Of a DNA stretch of 64,000 bases, positions 51,574 to 60,670 are shown in pieces. The DNA is from Thiocapsa imhoffii (GTDB lineage: Bacteria > Pseudomonadota > Gammaproteobacteria > Chromatiales > Chromatiaceae): the NCBI RefSeq assembly GCF_016583985.1, contig NZ_NRSD01000010.1, forward strand, positions 1 through 64,000, read 5' to 3'. Within the stretch, counting starts at the first letter, position 1. Each line of letters starts with the position of its first letter. Below the pieces are notes generated by a model. The model was not told the DNA's origin and made no database searches. It saw nothing but the letters and a program-made list of their open reading frames with translations. The position numbers were made by a program, and so were the translations under genes.

Positions 51574-51839
51574 GGGATCACCTCATATCGGGTTGGTTGA
51601 GCGGTCCAGGGCGGGAGCAGCACTGGGACGGGATCTCCCAACGGACTGCAACTGTATCTGGAGCCCACCGCGTGAAATCCACTGAGGCTAGTTCGCGGGG
51701 GCATGGGATGGAGCGGTCTGACTGGCGAGAGGAGGCTAGCGAAGGGGCACGGGTTCAGTCAAGGTACCACGCCTGCCCCCCTCGAAACCCGGCGCAACCG
51801 TCCCGCTGTTTGCTTGCGAGGCCATCAGCACAAGGGCGC

Positions 51840-53597
51840 TCAAGACGACGGGGGTGACGCGAACAAGCGCCGGATTTCGGACTCCAGCGCATTGAGACTC
51901 ATGGGTTTTGCGACATAACCATCCATCCCGGCCGCGAAACAACGGGCACGATCCTCACTCAGGGCGTTGGCGGTCATCGCAATGATGGGCAGACGAGGCT
52001 GGCCCAACTCGCGTTCCCGTTCACGAATCGCACGGGTCGCGTTCAGACCATCGAGCTCGGGCATCTCCATATCCATCAAGATCAGTGAAAAGGATTCCGC
52101 GGCGAGCCGCTCCAGCGCATGGCGACCATGATCGGCCAGTGCAAAGTCCAATTCCAAGCGGCCGAGCATGGCCGCGCCAATCTGCTGATTGATGCGATTG
52201 TCATCGACCAGCAGGACGCGCCCGCCAACGAGTTCGTTCAACGGACATCGAACAGGCTCAAGGTGCTCGGCACTGACGGCGGTCTTGGCGAGAGCAGGCG
52301 GTTGTGTTGCCTCCCGCAGAGGAAGCTGGAAGTGAAAGCAAGACCCCTCGCCAACCGCGCTTTCGACCTCTAGGCGTCCGTTCATCGCGTGCACCAGTTC
52401 CTTCGAAATCATCAGCCCCAAGCCCGTCCCGCCGTATTGACGGGTGATGCTCTCATCGGCTTGGGTGAACGGCTGGAACAATCGCGCCAGGGTCTCCGCA
52501 TCCATGCCAATCCCGGTATCACGGACCTGGAACCCCAATTCCGAACGGTCCAGGGTCACCCGCAGTTCAACCTCGCCCGTTTCGGTGAACTTGATGGCAT
52601 TGTTGATCAGATTGATCAGAACCTGCCGCAATCGGGTTGGATCGCCCAAGATGAATTGGGGGACCTCGGGCGAGCGATCGATCCTGAAGTCCAGACCTTT
52701 CGCCGCGGCGCGTTCGAGAACCATGCCACGCACGGATTCGAGGGTCTCGTCGAGGTCGAATGCAATGTGCTCCAACGTCATACCGCCGGCTTCGATCTTG
52801 GCGAGATCCAGCACCGCGTTGATGAGGTCCATCAAATGCTTGCCCGAGACGGTAATCAGGTCGACATAATGCTGCTGCGACGGGGTCAGAGGCTCGGCCA
52901 GCAAGAGTTCGGCAAAGCCGATCACCGCGTTCAGCGGCGTGCGCAGTTCGTGGCTCATGCGCGAGACGAACCCCGATTTGGCGCGGCTGGCTTGTTCGGC
53001 CGCTTCCTTGGCGATGGCCAAATCACGTTCGCGCATCGCGCTCTCACGGGCCCGTAACCCATCGGCACACCGTCGCAGAGCCTGGGCGAAGATCGGCAAA
53101 AAGCGACGAAACAGATCTTGTTGCGCGGGCGAGAGCAGGTGACGATCACCAGTGGTTTCGGCACACAAGAGCACAAAGACGTCGTCGCCCACACCAATGC
53201 GACCACAAAGCAGGCTGGTCATTCCACTCAACGGCAGCGCCAGCCCCAGGGCCTCGTTCAGGGCCTCCGGATCGGAGAGTGCTCGCCACGGTCGCCGGGC
53301 CAAATAATCCAGCCAGGCGGCAGAGCGAACGCAGTCGCGCAAACCAGGCCCGGTCCCGGGAGCGGCCAAGGGTTCGCACGCCCCATTCAACGAACAAAGC
53401 ACCAGATCCTCAATGTTCAGCGCCCGACTCAGGTGGCCGAGCAGTCGCTCCGGTCCGTGCTCCCAATCATCGCTTTCCCCCAAATCCTGCAGGGCAAGCG
53501 CGATGGCGTCGCTGCTCTTGCGCGTGCGCTCATCACGCTCACGCAGATTGGCCAATTCGACCAAGGCATCCAGGAGCAGCGCTTCGTTCTGAGACAT
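51840..53597 (-). CDS. Hybrid sensor histidine kinase with receiver domain
   Basis: A 585-residue cytoplasmic protein without membrane spans. Residues about 35-180 look GAF-like; 180-210 form a coiled linker; the HisKA domain has the phosphorylated H216 in MSHELRTPLNAVIGF; the ATPase domain (about 320-425) has NAIKFT, DTGIGM and GGTGLGL boxes; a receiver domain (460-578) has acidic D465/D466, phosphoacceptor D509 in LILMDMEMPELDG and K564. No output domain follows, so phosphate must pass to a separate protein. The gene follows the FIST-protein gene by 12 bases, suggesting that FIST supplies the input signal. Confidence 0.95.
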   Translation of the reverse strand: MSQNEALLLDALVELANLRERDERTRKSSDAIALALQDLGESDDWEHGPERLLGHLSRALNIEDLVLCSLNGACEPLAAPGTGPGLRDCVRSAAWLDYLARRPWRALSDPEALNEALGLALPLSGMTSLLCGRIGVGDDVFVLLCAETTGDRHLLSPAQQDLFRRFLPIFAQALRRCADGLRARESAMRERDLAIAKEAAEQASRAKSGFVSRMSHELRTPLNAVIGFAELLLAEPLTPSQQHYVDLITVSGKHLMDLINAVLDLAKIEAGGMTLEHIAFDLDETLESVRGMVLERAAAKGLDFRIDRSPEVPQFILGDPTRLRQVLINLINNAIKFTETGEVELRVTLDRSELGFQVRDTGIGMDAETLARLFQPFTQADESITRQYGGTGLGLMISKELVHAMNGRLEVESAVGEGSCFHFQLPLREATQPPALAKTAVSAEHLEPVRCPLNELVGGRVLLVDDNRINQQIGAAMLGRLELDFALADHGRHALERLAAESFSLILMDMEMPELDGLNATRAIRERERELGQPRLPIIAMTANALSEDRARCFAAGMDGYVAKPMSLNALESEIRRLFASPPSS

Positions 53598-53609
53598 GAG
53601 CGATCGGGA

Positions 53610-54806
53610 TCAGCGCGAAAACACCACCGACGAGATCATCAGGTTCCCGTGGCGGTTGTGGTTGGCCACGGCCGGTCCCTGCTCACCGAAGGTGAAGGCG
53701 GCGATGATCGGGACCCCAGGTAACGCCTCCGCCAGCGCCGCACGCACTTGATCCATCCGCGCTTGCACCGTGAGCATACAGCCGGCGCAGAACACCAGGA
53801 TCATCCCGGCAATGTCCTCACGCGCGATCTCACCGACCCGAGCCGCGGCTTGCGCCACCAGCACCGGGCGATTGACCAGGGCATCGATGGTCCCCCGCAT
53901 CAGCACCATCTCCTCGCCCTCGGCGACTCCGGTGAAGAGGGTCATCGAGCCGTCCGCGCGGATGGTCTCTGGGTGCGAGAGGATGTAGACATCCGCCCCG
54001 CCGAGGGTGCTCATGGTACGACCAAGCGGCCACAGCGAGGTACTCATGAGAACATTCTCCGACCCTGTGCTCGGAACCGCGATCGCACCCTCGGTCCACT
54101 CAGCGTAAACCTGAGCCGCCGGGCGGTGGTCGAGTTCAAGCAGTCGGCGTCCATCGCAGCCGGTGATGCGACCACTGTGCATCGTTGGCATGTAACCAGA
54201 ATGGAAGGCCGCGCCGACCTTGCCACTGGGAAACAGCACGCTCAAGACCAGCCCCTGCGACACCACCGTCTCGCCATCGGACATGCGCCACTGCCCGGCA
54301 ATCTCATTGTCCGCCGCTGACCCACCCACGATGGGCGTGGTATCGGACACCACATCCTGAATCCCCGCGATGAGGTCCTCTTCCTCGCCAGGTGCGCTCG
54401 ACATCCATACGAGCGTCGGACTTTCACCGAATCGACCGGCATCGCGAAGCGCTGCACGCGTGAGCGTCGCAGCGGCAGCGCGAGCATCGCCACCGAGTTC
54501 GCCACCAGCCGTGCCATAGTCACCTTCGGCATCGGCAATGGCGAACAGGCATAAGCCCGGCTGCGGTCCCATCGCCAATGCGGTCTCCGTGAAACTGCCA
54601 TGACAGGAGGTGGCCAGATGCAATCGCGCGTTCGGCCAGTGATTGCGCAGGGCCTGCGCGAGCGCGTGCAAATCATGTCGGGCATCCGCTTGCGCCATGA
54701 GGTAATCAGGCTCGCTCACACCCTCGGCGCAGATGTGCGCGATGCACGACTCAACCGCCTCGTGGGTCGACTCTGCCATGGCTGCTGCACTGGCCATCTT
54801 CATCAT
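53610..54806 (-). CDS. FIST N/FIST C domain signal-sensing protein
   Basis: FIST domains are small-ligand-binding sensory modules found with kinases, diguanylate cyclases and chemoreceptors. The 398-residue product has the N-terminal domain (about 35-215: LHLATSCHGSFTETALAMGP, TPIVGGSAADNEIAGQWRMS) and the C-terminal domain (about 220-395: YILSHPETIRADGSMTLFTG, GMILVFCAGCMLTV, IIAAFTFGEQGPAVANHNRH). GGAG lies nine bases before the first ATG at 54806. No membrane span or signal peptide is present. It is transcribed with the hybrid kinase downstream. Confidence 0.92.
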   Translation of the reverse strand: MMKMASAAAMAESTHEAVESCIAHICAEGVSEPDYLMAQADARHDLHALAQALRNHWPNARLHLATSCHGSFTETALAMGPQPGLCLFAIADAEGDYGTAGGELGGDARAAAATLTRAALRDAGRFGESPTLVWMSSAPGEEEDLIAGIQDVVSDTTPIVGGSAADNEIAGQWRMSDGETVVSQGLVLSVLFPSGKVGAAFHSGYMPTMHSGRITGCDGRRLLELDHRPAAQVYAEWTEGAIAVPSTGSENVLMSTSLWPLGRTMSTLGGADVYILSHPETIRADGSMTLFTGVAEGEEMVLMRGTIDALVNRPVLVAQAAARVGEIAREDIAGMILVFCAGCMLTVQARMDQVRAALAEALPGVPIIAAFTFGEQGPAVANHNRHGNLMISSVVFSR

Positions 54807-55147
54807 GATGCGGATCTCCTGAATCGTGGATCAAGGGCGTATGCTGCGCACAGCATCGATCACAAGCCAGACTGGGGCGGCCATGAGATGGCCGCAAGGC
54901 ATCGCTCTAAACAACGAAGTGGGGGCTAGGCAAGCGGTGAAACACCTCGACGAACGCCATGCTGACCGGGCAGGACAACTCGCCAAATCGCATGCGGCAT
55001 TCAGATCCAACCGCCCGCCATCCTGATCATCGCCAGGATCTGTCTAGACCTGAGTACAGCATACTGATCGCATGCTGCACAGACCACCGTTGACCGAATC
55101 GCACACGCTAGGAGCGATGCGACGCGAGCCGAGGTGCGCTATGATGA
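54807..55147. other. Intergenic region between divergent FIST and umuDC operons
   Basis: About 340 bases with no credible gene. It should hold both divergent promoters. A TATGAT (55140-55145) just before the LexA box is a plausible -10 for umuDC; the matching -35 is weak. Confidence 0.5.
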
Positions 55148-55163
55148 CTGTTCATATCAACAG
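55148..55163 (+). promoter_or_regulatory. LexA (SOS) box
   Basis: CTGTTCATATCAACAG has the exact CTG-N10-CAG format with an AT-rich centre and lies 18 bases before the umuD start, immediately after a TATGAT -10-like box. LexA bound here would block transcription of umuDC until DNA damage. Confidence 0.85.
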
Positions 55164-55180
55164 CCATCATCCCTCCGCCC

Positions 55181-55681
55181 ATGTCCCGATTCGCGACCTT
55201 CGATGCTGGCATCGGTCTGGTTTCCGCTCGCGCGCCCGAGCGGGCCGCTTCGGACCCGCTGGTGGCGCTGCGCCCTGGCACAGTCAGTCCACCGCCCTGC
55301 CCGCTCCCGCTCTTCCAGTCGCGCATCCCGGCCGGCTTTCCCTCACCAGCGGATGATGAGCTCGAAGGGACCATCGATCTGAACGAGCAGTTGATCCGCC
55401 ATCCGGCAGCGACCTTCTTCCTGCGGGTGAAGGGCGATTCCATGATCGGCGCCGGCATCCATGACGGTGATCTAGTGATCGTGGACCGTGCGCTCAATGC
55501 GAAGTCGGGATCGATCGTGGTGGCCGCGGTTGATGGTGAGCTGACCCTGAAGCGGCTGAAGATCGCCGGTGGTCGGGTCTGGCTGGTGCCGGAACACTCC
55601 GACTATGCGCCGTTGGAGCTCCGCGGCGAGATGGACCTGGTGGTCTGGGGCGTGGTGGCCCATGTGGTGCATTCGTTTTGA
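55181..55681 (+). CDS. umuD: Error-prone DNA polymerase V subunit UmuD
   Basis: A LexA-family self-cleaving protein that becomes UmuD-prime and activates UmuC for translesion synthesis. In the 166 residues the cleavage site is A51-G52 in IPAGFPSPADD, the catalytic serine is S87 in KGDSMIGAGI and the lysine is K124 in DGELTLKRL. The spacings (36 and 37 residues) equal those of E. coli C24-G25, S60, K97. The N-terminal arm before the cleavage site is 27 residues longer than in E. coli and proline-rich. The start is fixed by the LexA box just upstream. Confidence 0.95.
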   Translation: MSRFATFDAGIGLVSARAPERAASDPLVALRPGTVSPPPCPLPLFQSRIPAGFPSPADDELEGTIDLNEQLIRHPAATFFLRVKGDSMIGAGIHDGDLVIVDRALNAKSGSIVVAAVDGELTLKRLKIAGGRVWLVPEHSDYAPLELRGEMDLVVWGVVAHVVHSF

Positions 55682-55708
55682 GATTGGATCCGCCCAGGGA
55701 CACCCGTG

Positions 55709-56977
55709 ATGTTCGCCCTGGTCGACTGCAACAACTTCTACGCCTCCTGCGAGCGGCTCTTCCGGCCGAGCTTGGAGGGCCGCCCGGTGGTGGTGCTCTC
55801 CAACAACGACGGTTGCGTGGTGGCGCGCAGCAACGAGGCGAAGGCACTCGGCATCCCGATGGGGGCGCCCTACTTCAGGTACGCCGAGGTCTTGCGCCGG
55901 GCCGATGCCGCCGTCTTCTCCTCGAACTATGCCCTCTACGGGGATCTGTCGCGGCGGGTGATGCAGGTGCTGGCGGGGTTCGTCCCGCGGATCGAGGTCT
56001 ACTCCATCGACGAGTGCTTTCTGGATCTGACCGGGATGTCGGCTGATCCCACCGTCCTGGGGCTGGAGATCGTCGCCAGGGTGCGGCGCTGGACCGGCAT
56101 TCCGGTCGCGGTTGGGATGGCCCCGACCAAGACCTTGGCCAAGCTCGCCAATCGGCTGGCCAAGAAGGGCCATGGTCCGCTCGGTCCGGTGCTCGACTGG
56201 TCGGGATTGCCGGATCGCGACGCCCTGCTGGGGTCCGTTGCGGTGGAAGATCTCTGGGGCATCGCCAGCCGTTTGGGGAGCCGGCTGCGCGAGTACGGCA
56301 TCGCCGATGCGCTGGCGTTGCGTGAGGCGCACCCGCAGCGGTTGCGCGCCGCCTTCGGCGTGGTGGTGGAGCGCATCGCCCGGGAGCTGCGCGGGCAAGC
56401 CTGTCTGGCGCTCGAGGAGGTGGCGCCCCCGCGGCGTCAGATCATGGTCTCGCGCAGCTTTAGGGCGCGGGTGAGCGACCCGGCGGAGCTGCGCGCGGCG
56501 GTGACGGCCTTCGCCAGTCGGGCCGGGGAGAAGCTGCGGGCGCAGGGGCTCGCCGCCCCGGCGCTGACGGTGTTCGTGCAGACCAACCCCTTCGATACGG
56601 CGCGGGCGTACGATGCCAATGCCGTGACCTGTGGTTTCCCGGTGCCGACGCAGGACAGTGGGGTGCTGGTGCGGGCCGCGACCCGCGGGGTCGACCGACT
56701 GTTTCGCACCGGCGCTGCCTACCGCAAGGCCGGGGTGCTGTTGCCGGATGTGATCCCGGCGGAGCAGGCACCAGCGGATCTGTTCGAGGGCGTGGGGGAT
56801 GAGGTGCGCAGCCATCAACGCATGGCGGTGCTGGATGCGGTCAACCGCAAGTACGGGCGTGAGACGCTGCGCTTCGCGGGACAACTCACGGGATCCCGTT
56901 GGCCACGGCGCTCGGAGCGCGGCTCTGGGGTCTCGACGACACGTTGGGCGGAGTTGGCGGAGGTGCGGGCGGGGTGA
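55709..56977 (+). CDS. umuC: Error-prone DNA polymerase V catalytic subunit UmuC
   Basis: A Y-family DNA polymerase for lesion bypass. The 422 residues start [20 protein letters not shown]; the catalytic acidic motif is [12 protein letters not shown], and [20 protein letters not shown] and [20 protein letters not shown] (helix-hairpin-helix) follow. The C-terminal little-finger and DUF4113-like tail ([20 protein letters not shown]) is complete. GTG one codon upstream is an alternative start. It follows umuD by 27 bases under the LexA box. Confidence 0.96.
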   Translation: MFALVDCNNFYASCERLFRPSLEGRPVVVLSNNDGCVVARSNEAKALGIPMGAPYFRYAEVLRRADAAVFSSNYALYGDLSRRVMQVLAGFVPRIEVYSIDECFLDLTGMSADPTVLGLEIVARVRRWTGIPVAVGMAPTKTLAKLANRLAKKGHGPLGPVLDWSGLPDRDALLGSVAVEDLWGIASRLGSRLREYGIADALALREAHPQRLRAAFGVVVERIARELRGQACLALEEVAPPRRQIMVSRSFRARVSDPAELRAAVTAFASRAGEKLRAQGLAAPALTVFVQTNPFDTARAYDANAVTCGFPVPTQDSGVLVRAATRGVDRLFRTGAAYRKAGVLLPDVIPAEQAPADLFEGVGDEVRSHQRMAVLDAVNRKYGRETLRFAGQLTGSRWPRRSERGSGVSTTRWAELAEVRAG

Positions 56978-57153
56978 TCCCGGCGCGCGGCTCGCGGCTC
57001 GGTTCGGATCGCCGACTCGACGTCAGGGGTATCGAACACCGTTGACGCCCAGGTGGTCACAGCCGAGCGTCCCGGAAACATTGGCGATCGATCTGGATGC
57101 CGCGTACTTGAAACCGGCTCGGGAGTGAGTGGTGCAGGTGACGAGTCCTGCAT

Positions 57154-57849
57154 TCACAAGCCGCCAACGCGCACATAGATCAAACAGCCGGTATCCGAAA
57201 ACGGGGTGTGCCGGCTCAGATGCGGACTGCGGATCCAGGTTCCTTCCGGATAGCGTCCCTGTTCGTCGGCAAACTCGCCCTCAAGGACCAAAATCTCCTC
57301 GCCGCCCCAGTGGGTGTGGGTCTGGAACCGGGTTCCCGGCGCCCAACGCACCAGGGCGATGCTCTCCGGATAACCGGGCTGCGCGTAGAGGGGGCGCACA
57401 CTCAGGCCCTCGACCAAGCCGGGGCGCCAGCCGTCCCTGGCGTGCGTGTCCTCGACCAGCCGCGGGCGATCCACGCCCGGATACTGACGCAGCCGCACGA
57501 ACAGTGTGCATCCAGGGCCGGAGCGCGGGGAATGCCGACTGCCATGCGGGTTCATCAGGAAGGTGCCGGCCGGGTAGTCGCCGTGCTCGTCGGAGAAGAC
57601 CCCGTCGAGGACCAGGATTTCCTCGCCCTCGGGATGGGCATGCTCGGGGAAGGCCCCACCAGGGGCATAGCGCACCAGACTGGTGACCGGGCCGGATTCG
57701 CCGCCCTGTCGGTACAAAGGCTTGCGCCACACGGTGCCGCTGGGGCTGGCCTCCCAGGGTAGCGCGGCGGTCTCGACCACTTCGCGTTGGGCGAGATTGG
57801 CGCGAACATCGGAAAGGATCTTGGGGGGCACGACTGGAGGATGAGTCAT
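57154..57849 (-). CDS. Double-cupin protein of the ChrR cupin type
   Basis: A 231-residue protein with two tandem cupin barrels. The first (about 15-120) has PEHAHPEGEEILVLDGVFSD, the second (about 125-228) FQTHTHWGGEEILVLEGEFA; both keep the HxH...E metal-ligand pattern and the FSDEHGDYPAGTF / FADEQGRYPEGTW motif of ChrR-like cupins. In ChrR the cupin senses singlet oxygen as part of a zinc anti-sigma factor, but the N-terminal zinc anti-sigma domain is absent here and no sigma-factor gene is adjacent. It is therefore more likely a metal-binding cupin enzyme or sensor. The second of two start methionines is used. Confidence 0.88.
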   Translation of the reverse strand: MTHPPVVPPKILSDVRANLAQREVVETAALPWEASPSGTVWRKPLYRQGGESGPVTSLVRYAPGGAFPEHAHPEGEEILVLDGVFSDEHGDYPAGTFLMNPHGSRHSPRSGPGCTLFVRLRQYPGVDRPRLVEDTHARDGWRPGLVEGLSVRPLYAQPGYPESIALVRWAPGTRFQTHTHWGGEEILVLEGEFADEQGRYPEGTWIRSPHLSRHTPFSDTGCLIYVRVGGL

Positions 57850-58124
57850 CAAATGGTCCTAGCCACAATCTTGTCGCGGTCCGATGCAGAGGTGGATCCG
57901 TGAATGGGTTGCAGGCTCGCAAGTGATCCGGTTTCAGAATCCGACCAGAACCGTGCCAGGCCGTGGGCGGTAGACTCGGCCCGATCCGGCAGGGCGGCGC
58001 TCAGGGCGACGCCCCAGGGACGCGGCAACGGGAATGCCATTTGCCGCAATACGGCCATCAGATTCGTAGCTTGGTTGACAATGGGGATTCAGGTCAGGAT
58101 TCAACATGGCCCACCATCAGGCGT

Positions 58125-59477
58125 CTAAACGGCCCCGTGACGGTCCGACATCTCCTGGATGCGCTGGGCGAGCCGCACGATCTGCGGCCAGTCGTGACTG
58201 ACGATGTCCTGGGCATGGGCCAGATTGTTGCGCAGTGACTCCAGATCCTTAATGACGCGCTTGGCCGCGCCCTTGGTGCGCAGGCCGAAGGCAAAACGCT
58301 GTTGCTCGTCTTCCATGACGATCTGCGCCTTGTCGGAGAGCTGCAGGCAGTCGGCCAGATCCACATGGCGGCCAATCCGACGGCGTTCCACCAACAACGC
58401 CTGGGCCTTCTCCAACCGCCCGGCGGAGAGTCGCTGCGTCCAGCCGCCATCCGGCCAGAGGGTGCGAATCCGCTCCAACAGTTCGAGTTCCAATAGCGTA
58501 ATGATGCCGAAGAGCCACATCCGCACCACGGGCTGCTGCATGTCCTCGCGGACGATGACGCCGGCGACATCGCCCATCGCGGTAACGAAACAGAAATCGT
58601 AGCGAGTCAGGACGTGGATCACCTCAGAGAGCGGCGCATCACCCTGCAGCACTTGCGCCGGCGCGAAGGGGCGCAGCAGGTCTTCATCCTGCCGGTCCCT
58701 TGGCGTATGAGGGCACAGATACCCGATACAGATCCCATCACGCCGCAGCCCGACCACGTCTAGGTCGATCTGGTCCTCGGTGGAGGCCAGCACCGCGTCG
58801 ATCCGTTCGAGATCGAACGACCGCAAGGGTTGCGCAATCTCGCGCGCATTGAAGGCCTCGGTGAACACCCGCAAGGCTCGGCGCTGTGCCAGATCCATGC
58901 TGCTGCGCGGGCGCCACTCCAGATCAGCCATCAGCGTCTGTGGCGGAGCGGGCAGGCCAAGACGCCGGGCGCATTGGGCGACGGTCTTACGCGCCAGACG
59001 ATAGAGCCGCGCATCACCCGCCTCAAGCACCTCCAGCAGTGCCGCCGCCTCGGCCAGGTAGACGCGCCCGAACTTGGCATCATGGCGGCAGATGTCGCGG
59101 CAATTGTCGATCAGGTCAGCAAGCTTGATGGTCTTGGCCGCGGCGGTCGCGGCGGCGGTGTGGTGGCGATCGATGGCCTTGCGGACCGCCCGATTACCAT
59201 CCGTCGGCTTGCTGACGTCGGTCAGATGCGCGACCAATTCGCGAATGGTACGGCCAAATTCACGCTCAATGTCACCGAAGGTCGCCGGGGTATCCTCCAC
59301 GGTGTCGTGCAGCCAGGCCGCCGCAATCAGATTGGGGTCATCGGTGACGCTCGCCACCAGTTCGGCAACCGCTTTCAGATGCTCCTGATACGGCTGATTG
59401 GTGTATTTTCGACGCTGATCGATGCGTTGATGGGCCTCGGTGGCAAAGCGCCGGGCGTGGGCGATGAGGTCGTTCAT
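58125..59477 (-). CDS. HD-domain protein (RelA/SpoT hydrolase type) with CBS-like and HEPN-like C-terminal regions
   Basis: A 450-residue multidomain protein. Residues 1-175 are an HD domain of the RelA/SpoT hydrolase type: RRKYTNQPYQEHL (H33), AAWLHDTVEDT (H57-D58) and KLADLIDNCRDI (D121), the full metal-binding set. Residues about 210-315 resemble a CBS pair (AQVLQGDAPLSEVIHVLTRY, GDVAGVIVREDMQQPVVRMW). The C-terminus (about 315-450) has WLFGIITLLELELLERI, LADCLQLSDKAQIV and SLRNNLAHAQDIVSHDW, the last containing R416-x4-H421, the HEPN pattern. No synthetase, TGS or ACT domain is present. Function is unknown: nucleotide hydrolysis coupled to a nucleotide-sensing and possible RNase or scaffold domain is an inference. 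Confidence 0.8.
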   Translation of the reverse strand: MNDLIAHARRFATEAHQRIDQRRKYTNQPYQEHLKAVAELVASVTDDPNLIAAAWLHDTVEDTPATFGDIEREFGRTIRELVAHLTDVSKPTDGNRAVRKAIDRHHTAAATAAAKTIKLADLIDNCRDICRHDAKFGRVYLAEAAALLEVLEAGDARLYRLARKTVAQCARRLGLPAPPQTLMADLEWRPRSSMDLAQRRALRVFTEAFNAREIAQPLRSFDLERIDAVLASTEDQIDLDVVGLRRDGICIGYLCPHTPRDRQDEDLLRPFAPAQVLQGDAPLSEVIHVLTRYDFCFVTAMGDVAGVIVREDMQQPVVRMWLFGIITLLELELLERIRTLWPDGGWTQRLSAGRLEKAQALLVERRRIGRHVDLADCLQLSDKAQIVMEDEQQRFAFGLRTKGAAKRVIKDLESLRNNLAHAQDIVSHDWPQIVRLAQRIQEMSDRHGAV

Positions 59478-59549
59478 GGAGGCCTGCCTGATTTCAGAAT
59501 CCGTTGTCGGTTCGCCGCGACCCCTGCCCTGCGGGTTTGACCAGCAGAC

Positions 59550-59921
59550 TCAGGGGCGCGCCCGATCCTCTATGCGCCGCAGGGCCACATCGCACACTAA
59601 GCGATAGAAGGGCGCCCAGCGCGGGATGTCAAAGGTGACGCAACAGCGTCCCGGGTCCAGCGCCGCGACCCGGTGCCCCGTCGCGTCCAGGCCGGCGATC
59701 CGCCAGGCCCAGGCGTGCTCGGGCTCCCAGCGGGTAATTTCGAAGGGCAGCCAGAGACCGACCGGGGTTTGGATCCGACCGCGCAGGCCAGGGCCGATCA
59801 ACGGCGAGGGTGACTCAACCGCGCGCACGCTGGGACCCCACAGTGGCCATTCACGCGTATCGATCAGGACCCGCCAGACCGCGGCGGCAGGGGCATCGAT
59901 GATCCGGTTGACCTGGTGCAT
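59550..59921 (-). CDS. SRPBCC superfamily (polyketide cyclase/dehydrase-like) protein
   Basis: A 123-residue START/Bet v1-fold protein. The ATG at 59919-59921 begins MHQVNRIIDAPAAAVWRVLI, the first strand and helix of the fold, followed by DTREWPLWGPSVRAVE, RIQTPVGLWLPFEITRWEPE and a final helix RWAPFYRLVCDVALRRIEDR. A longer upstream reading has no homology. Such proteins bind hydrophobic ligands; the ligand cannot be predicted. It is divergent from the monooxygenase-like gene at 60145. Confidence 0.85.
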   Translation of the reverse strand: MHQVNRIIDAPAAAVWRVLIDTREWPLWGPSVRAVESPSPLIGPGLRGRIQTPVGLWLPFEITRWEPEHAWAWRIAGLDATGHRVAALDPGRCCVTFDIPRWAPFYRLVCDVALRRIEDRARP

Positions 59922-60144
59922 GCAAACAACCCTCCCCGGGTCTCTCCAAAGACCATGACATGCGCGATGAGACCGGGTCTCATGGTTCTCGACCCAGGAA
60001 CTGGGCCGCGGTTCCGACTCCGGCTCCGGCTGATCGCGCGGATCTGGCATAGACCATCCGGCGGCGCTAGAGTGCTCCGGGTAGGCCATGCGCCTTCTCT
60101 CGCCCCCCTGCCATCCACCATCTATAGCATCGAGGTTCCGACTG

Positions 60145-60468
60145 ATGTTCATTGCGATGAATCGGTTTCGCATCAACCACGGGTTCGAGTCTGATTTCGA
60201 GCGCCTCTGGCGGGAGCGCCAATCCCAGCTCGCGCAGGTGCCGGGCTTCGTGACCTTTCGACTCCTCAAGGGGCCGGATGACGGCGAGACCAGTCTCTAC
60301 GCCTCCCACACAACGTGGGCCTCACGCGCCGCCTTCGATACCTGGCGCGAGTCAGAGGCCTTCCATAAGGCCCATGCGCAAGCGAAGGCGCCACCGGGAA
60401 CCTATGCCGGCCACCCAGTGCTGGAGCTGTTCGACGTGATCCTGGAAGAGTCGCATCACGATTCCTGA
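60145..60468 (+). CDS. Antibiotic-biosynthesis-monooxygenase-fold protein (IsdG/HmoA-like)
   Basis: A 107-residue ferredoxin-like-fold protein. MFIAMNRFRINHGFESDFER opens the ABM domain; N6, the tryptophan in FDTWRESEAF and the following histidine in FHKAHAQAK match the Asn-Trp-His set of heme-degrading IsdG-family enzymes. The start is the ATG at 60145. Heme oxygenase activity is a reasonable but unproved reading; a quinol or other monooxygenase is possible. No iron-uptake genes are adjacent. Confidence 0.85.
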   Translation: MFIAMNRFRINHGFESDFERLWRERQSQLAQVPGFVTFRLLKGPDDGETSLYASHTTWASRAAFDTWRESEAFHKAHAQAKAPPGTYAGHPVLELFDVILEESHHDS

Positions 60469-60670
60469 TGTGCAGCCGAGTCGTGTCTCCGTTGCGGAGG
60501 TCGTCACGCGACCCGCGATAGGCGGAGGATCCATTCCAAGACCGAGCAAAATACTAGGTTATTCCCACGCCGTATTTGTAGGATTCGTTGAAAGGGGGTG
60601 TTGGGGGCTGCAATTCCGCCCTGTGAGTGGCTGTGACTCCCCAACCCAATGACTGAATGAGGTACTCCCC

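Noticed and set aside
52119..53723. Plus-strand frames opposite the histidine kinase and FIST genes
   Set aside because: They lack homology, while the minus strand has complete domain sets with conserved motifs.
55063..55080. A second LexA box around CTGATCGCATGCTG
   Set aside because: The spacing between CTG and CAG is not 10 bases; only the site at 55148-55163 fits.
55472..56884. 470-codon minus-strand frame opposite umuD and umuC
   Set aside because: It is a codon-bias shadow; umuD and umuC on the plus strand have all catalytic residues and a LexA box.
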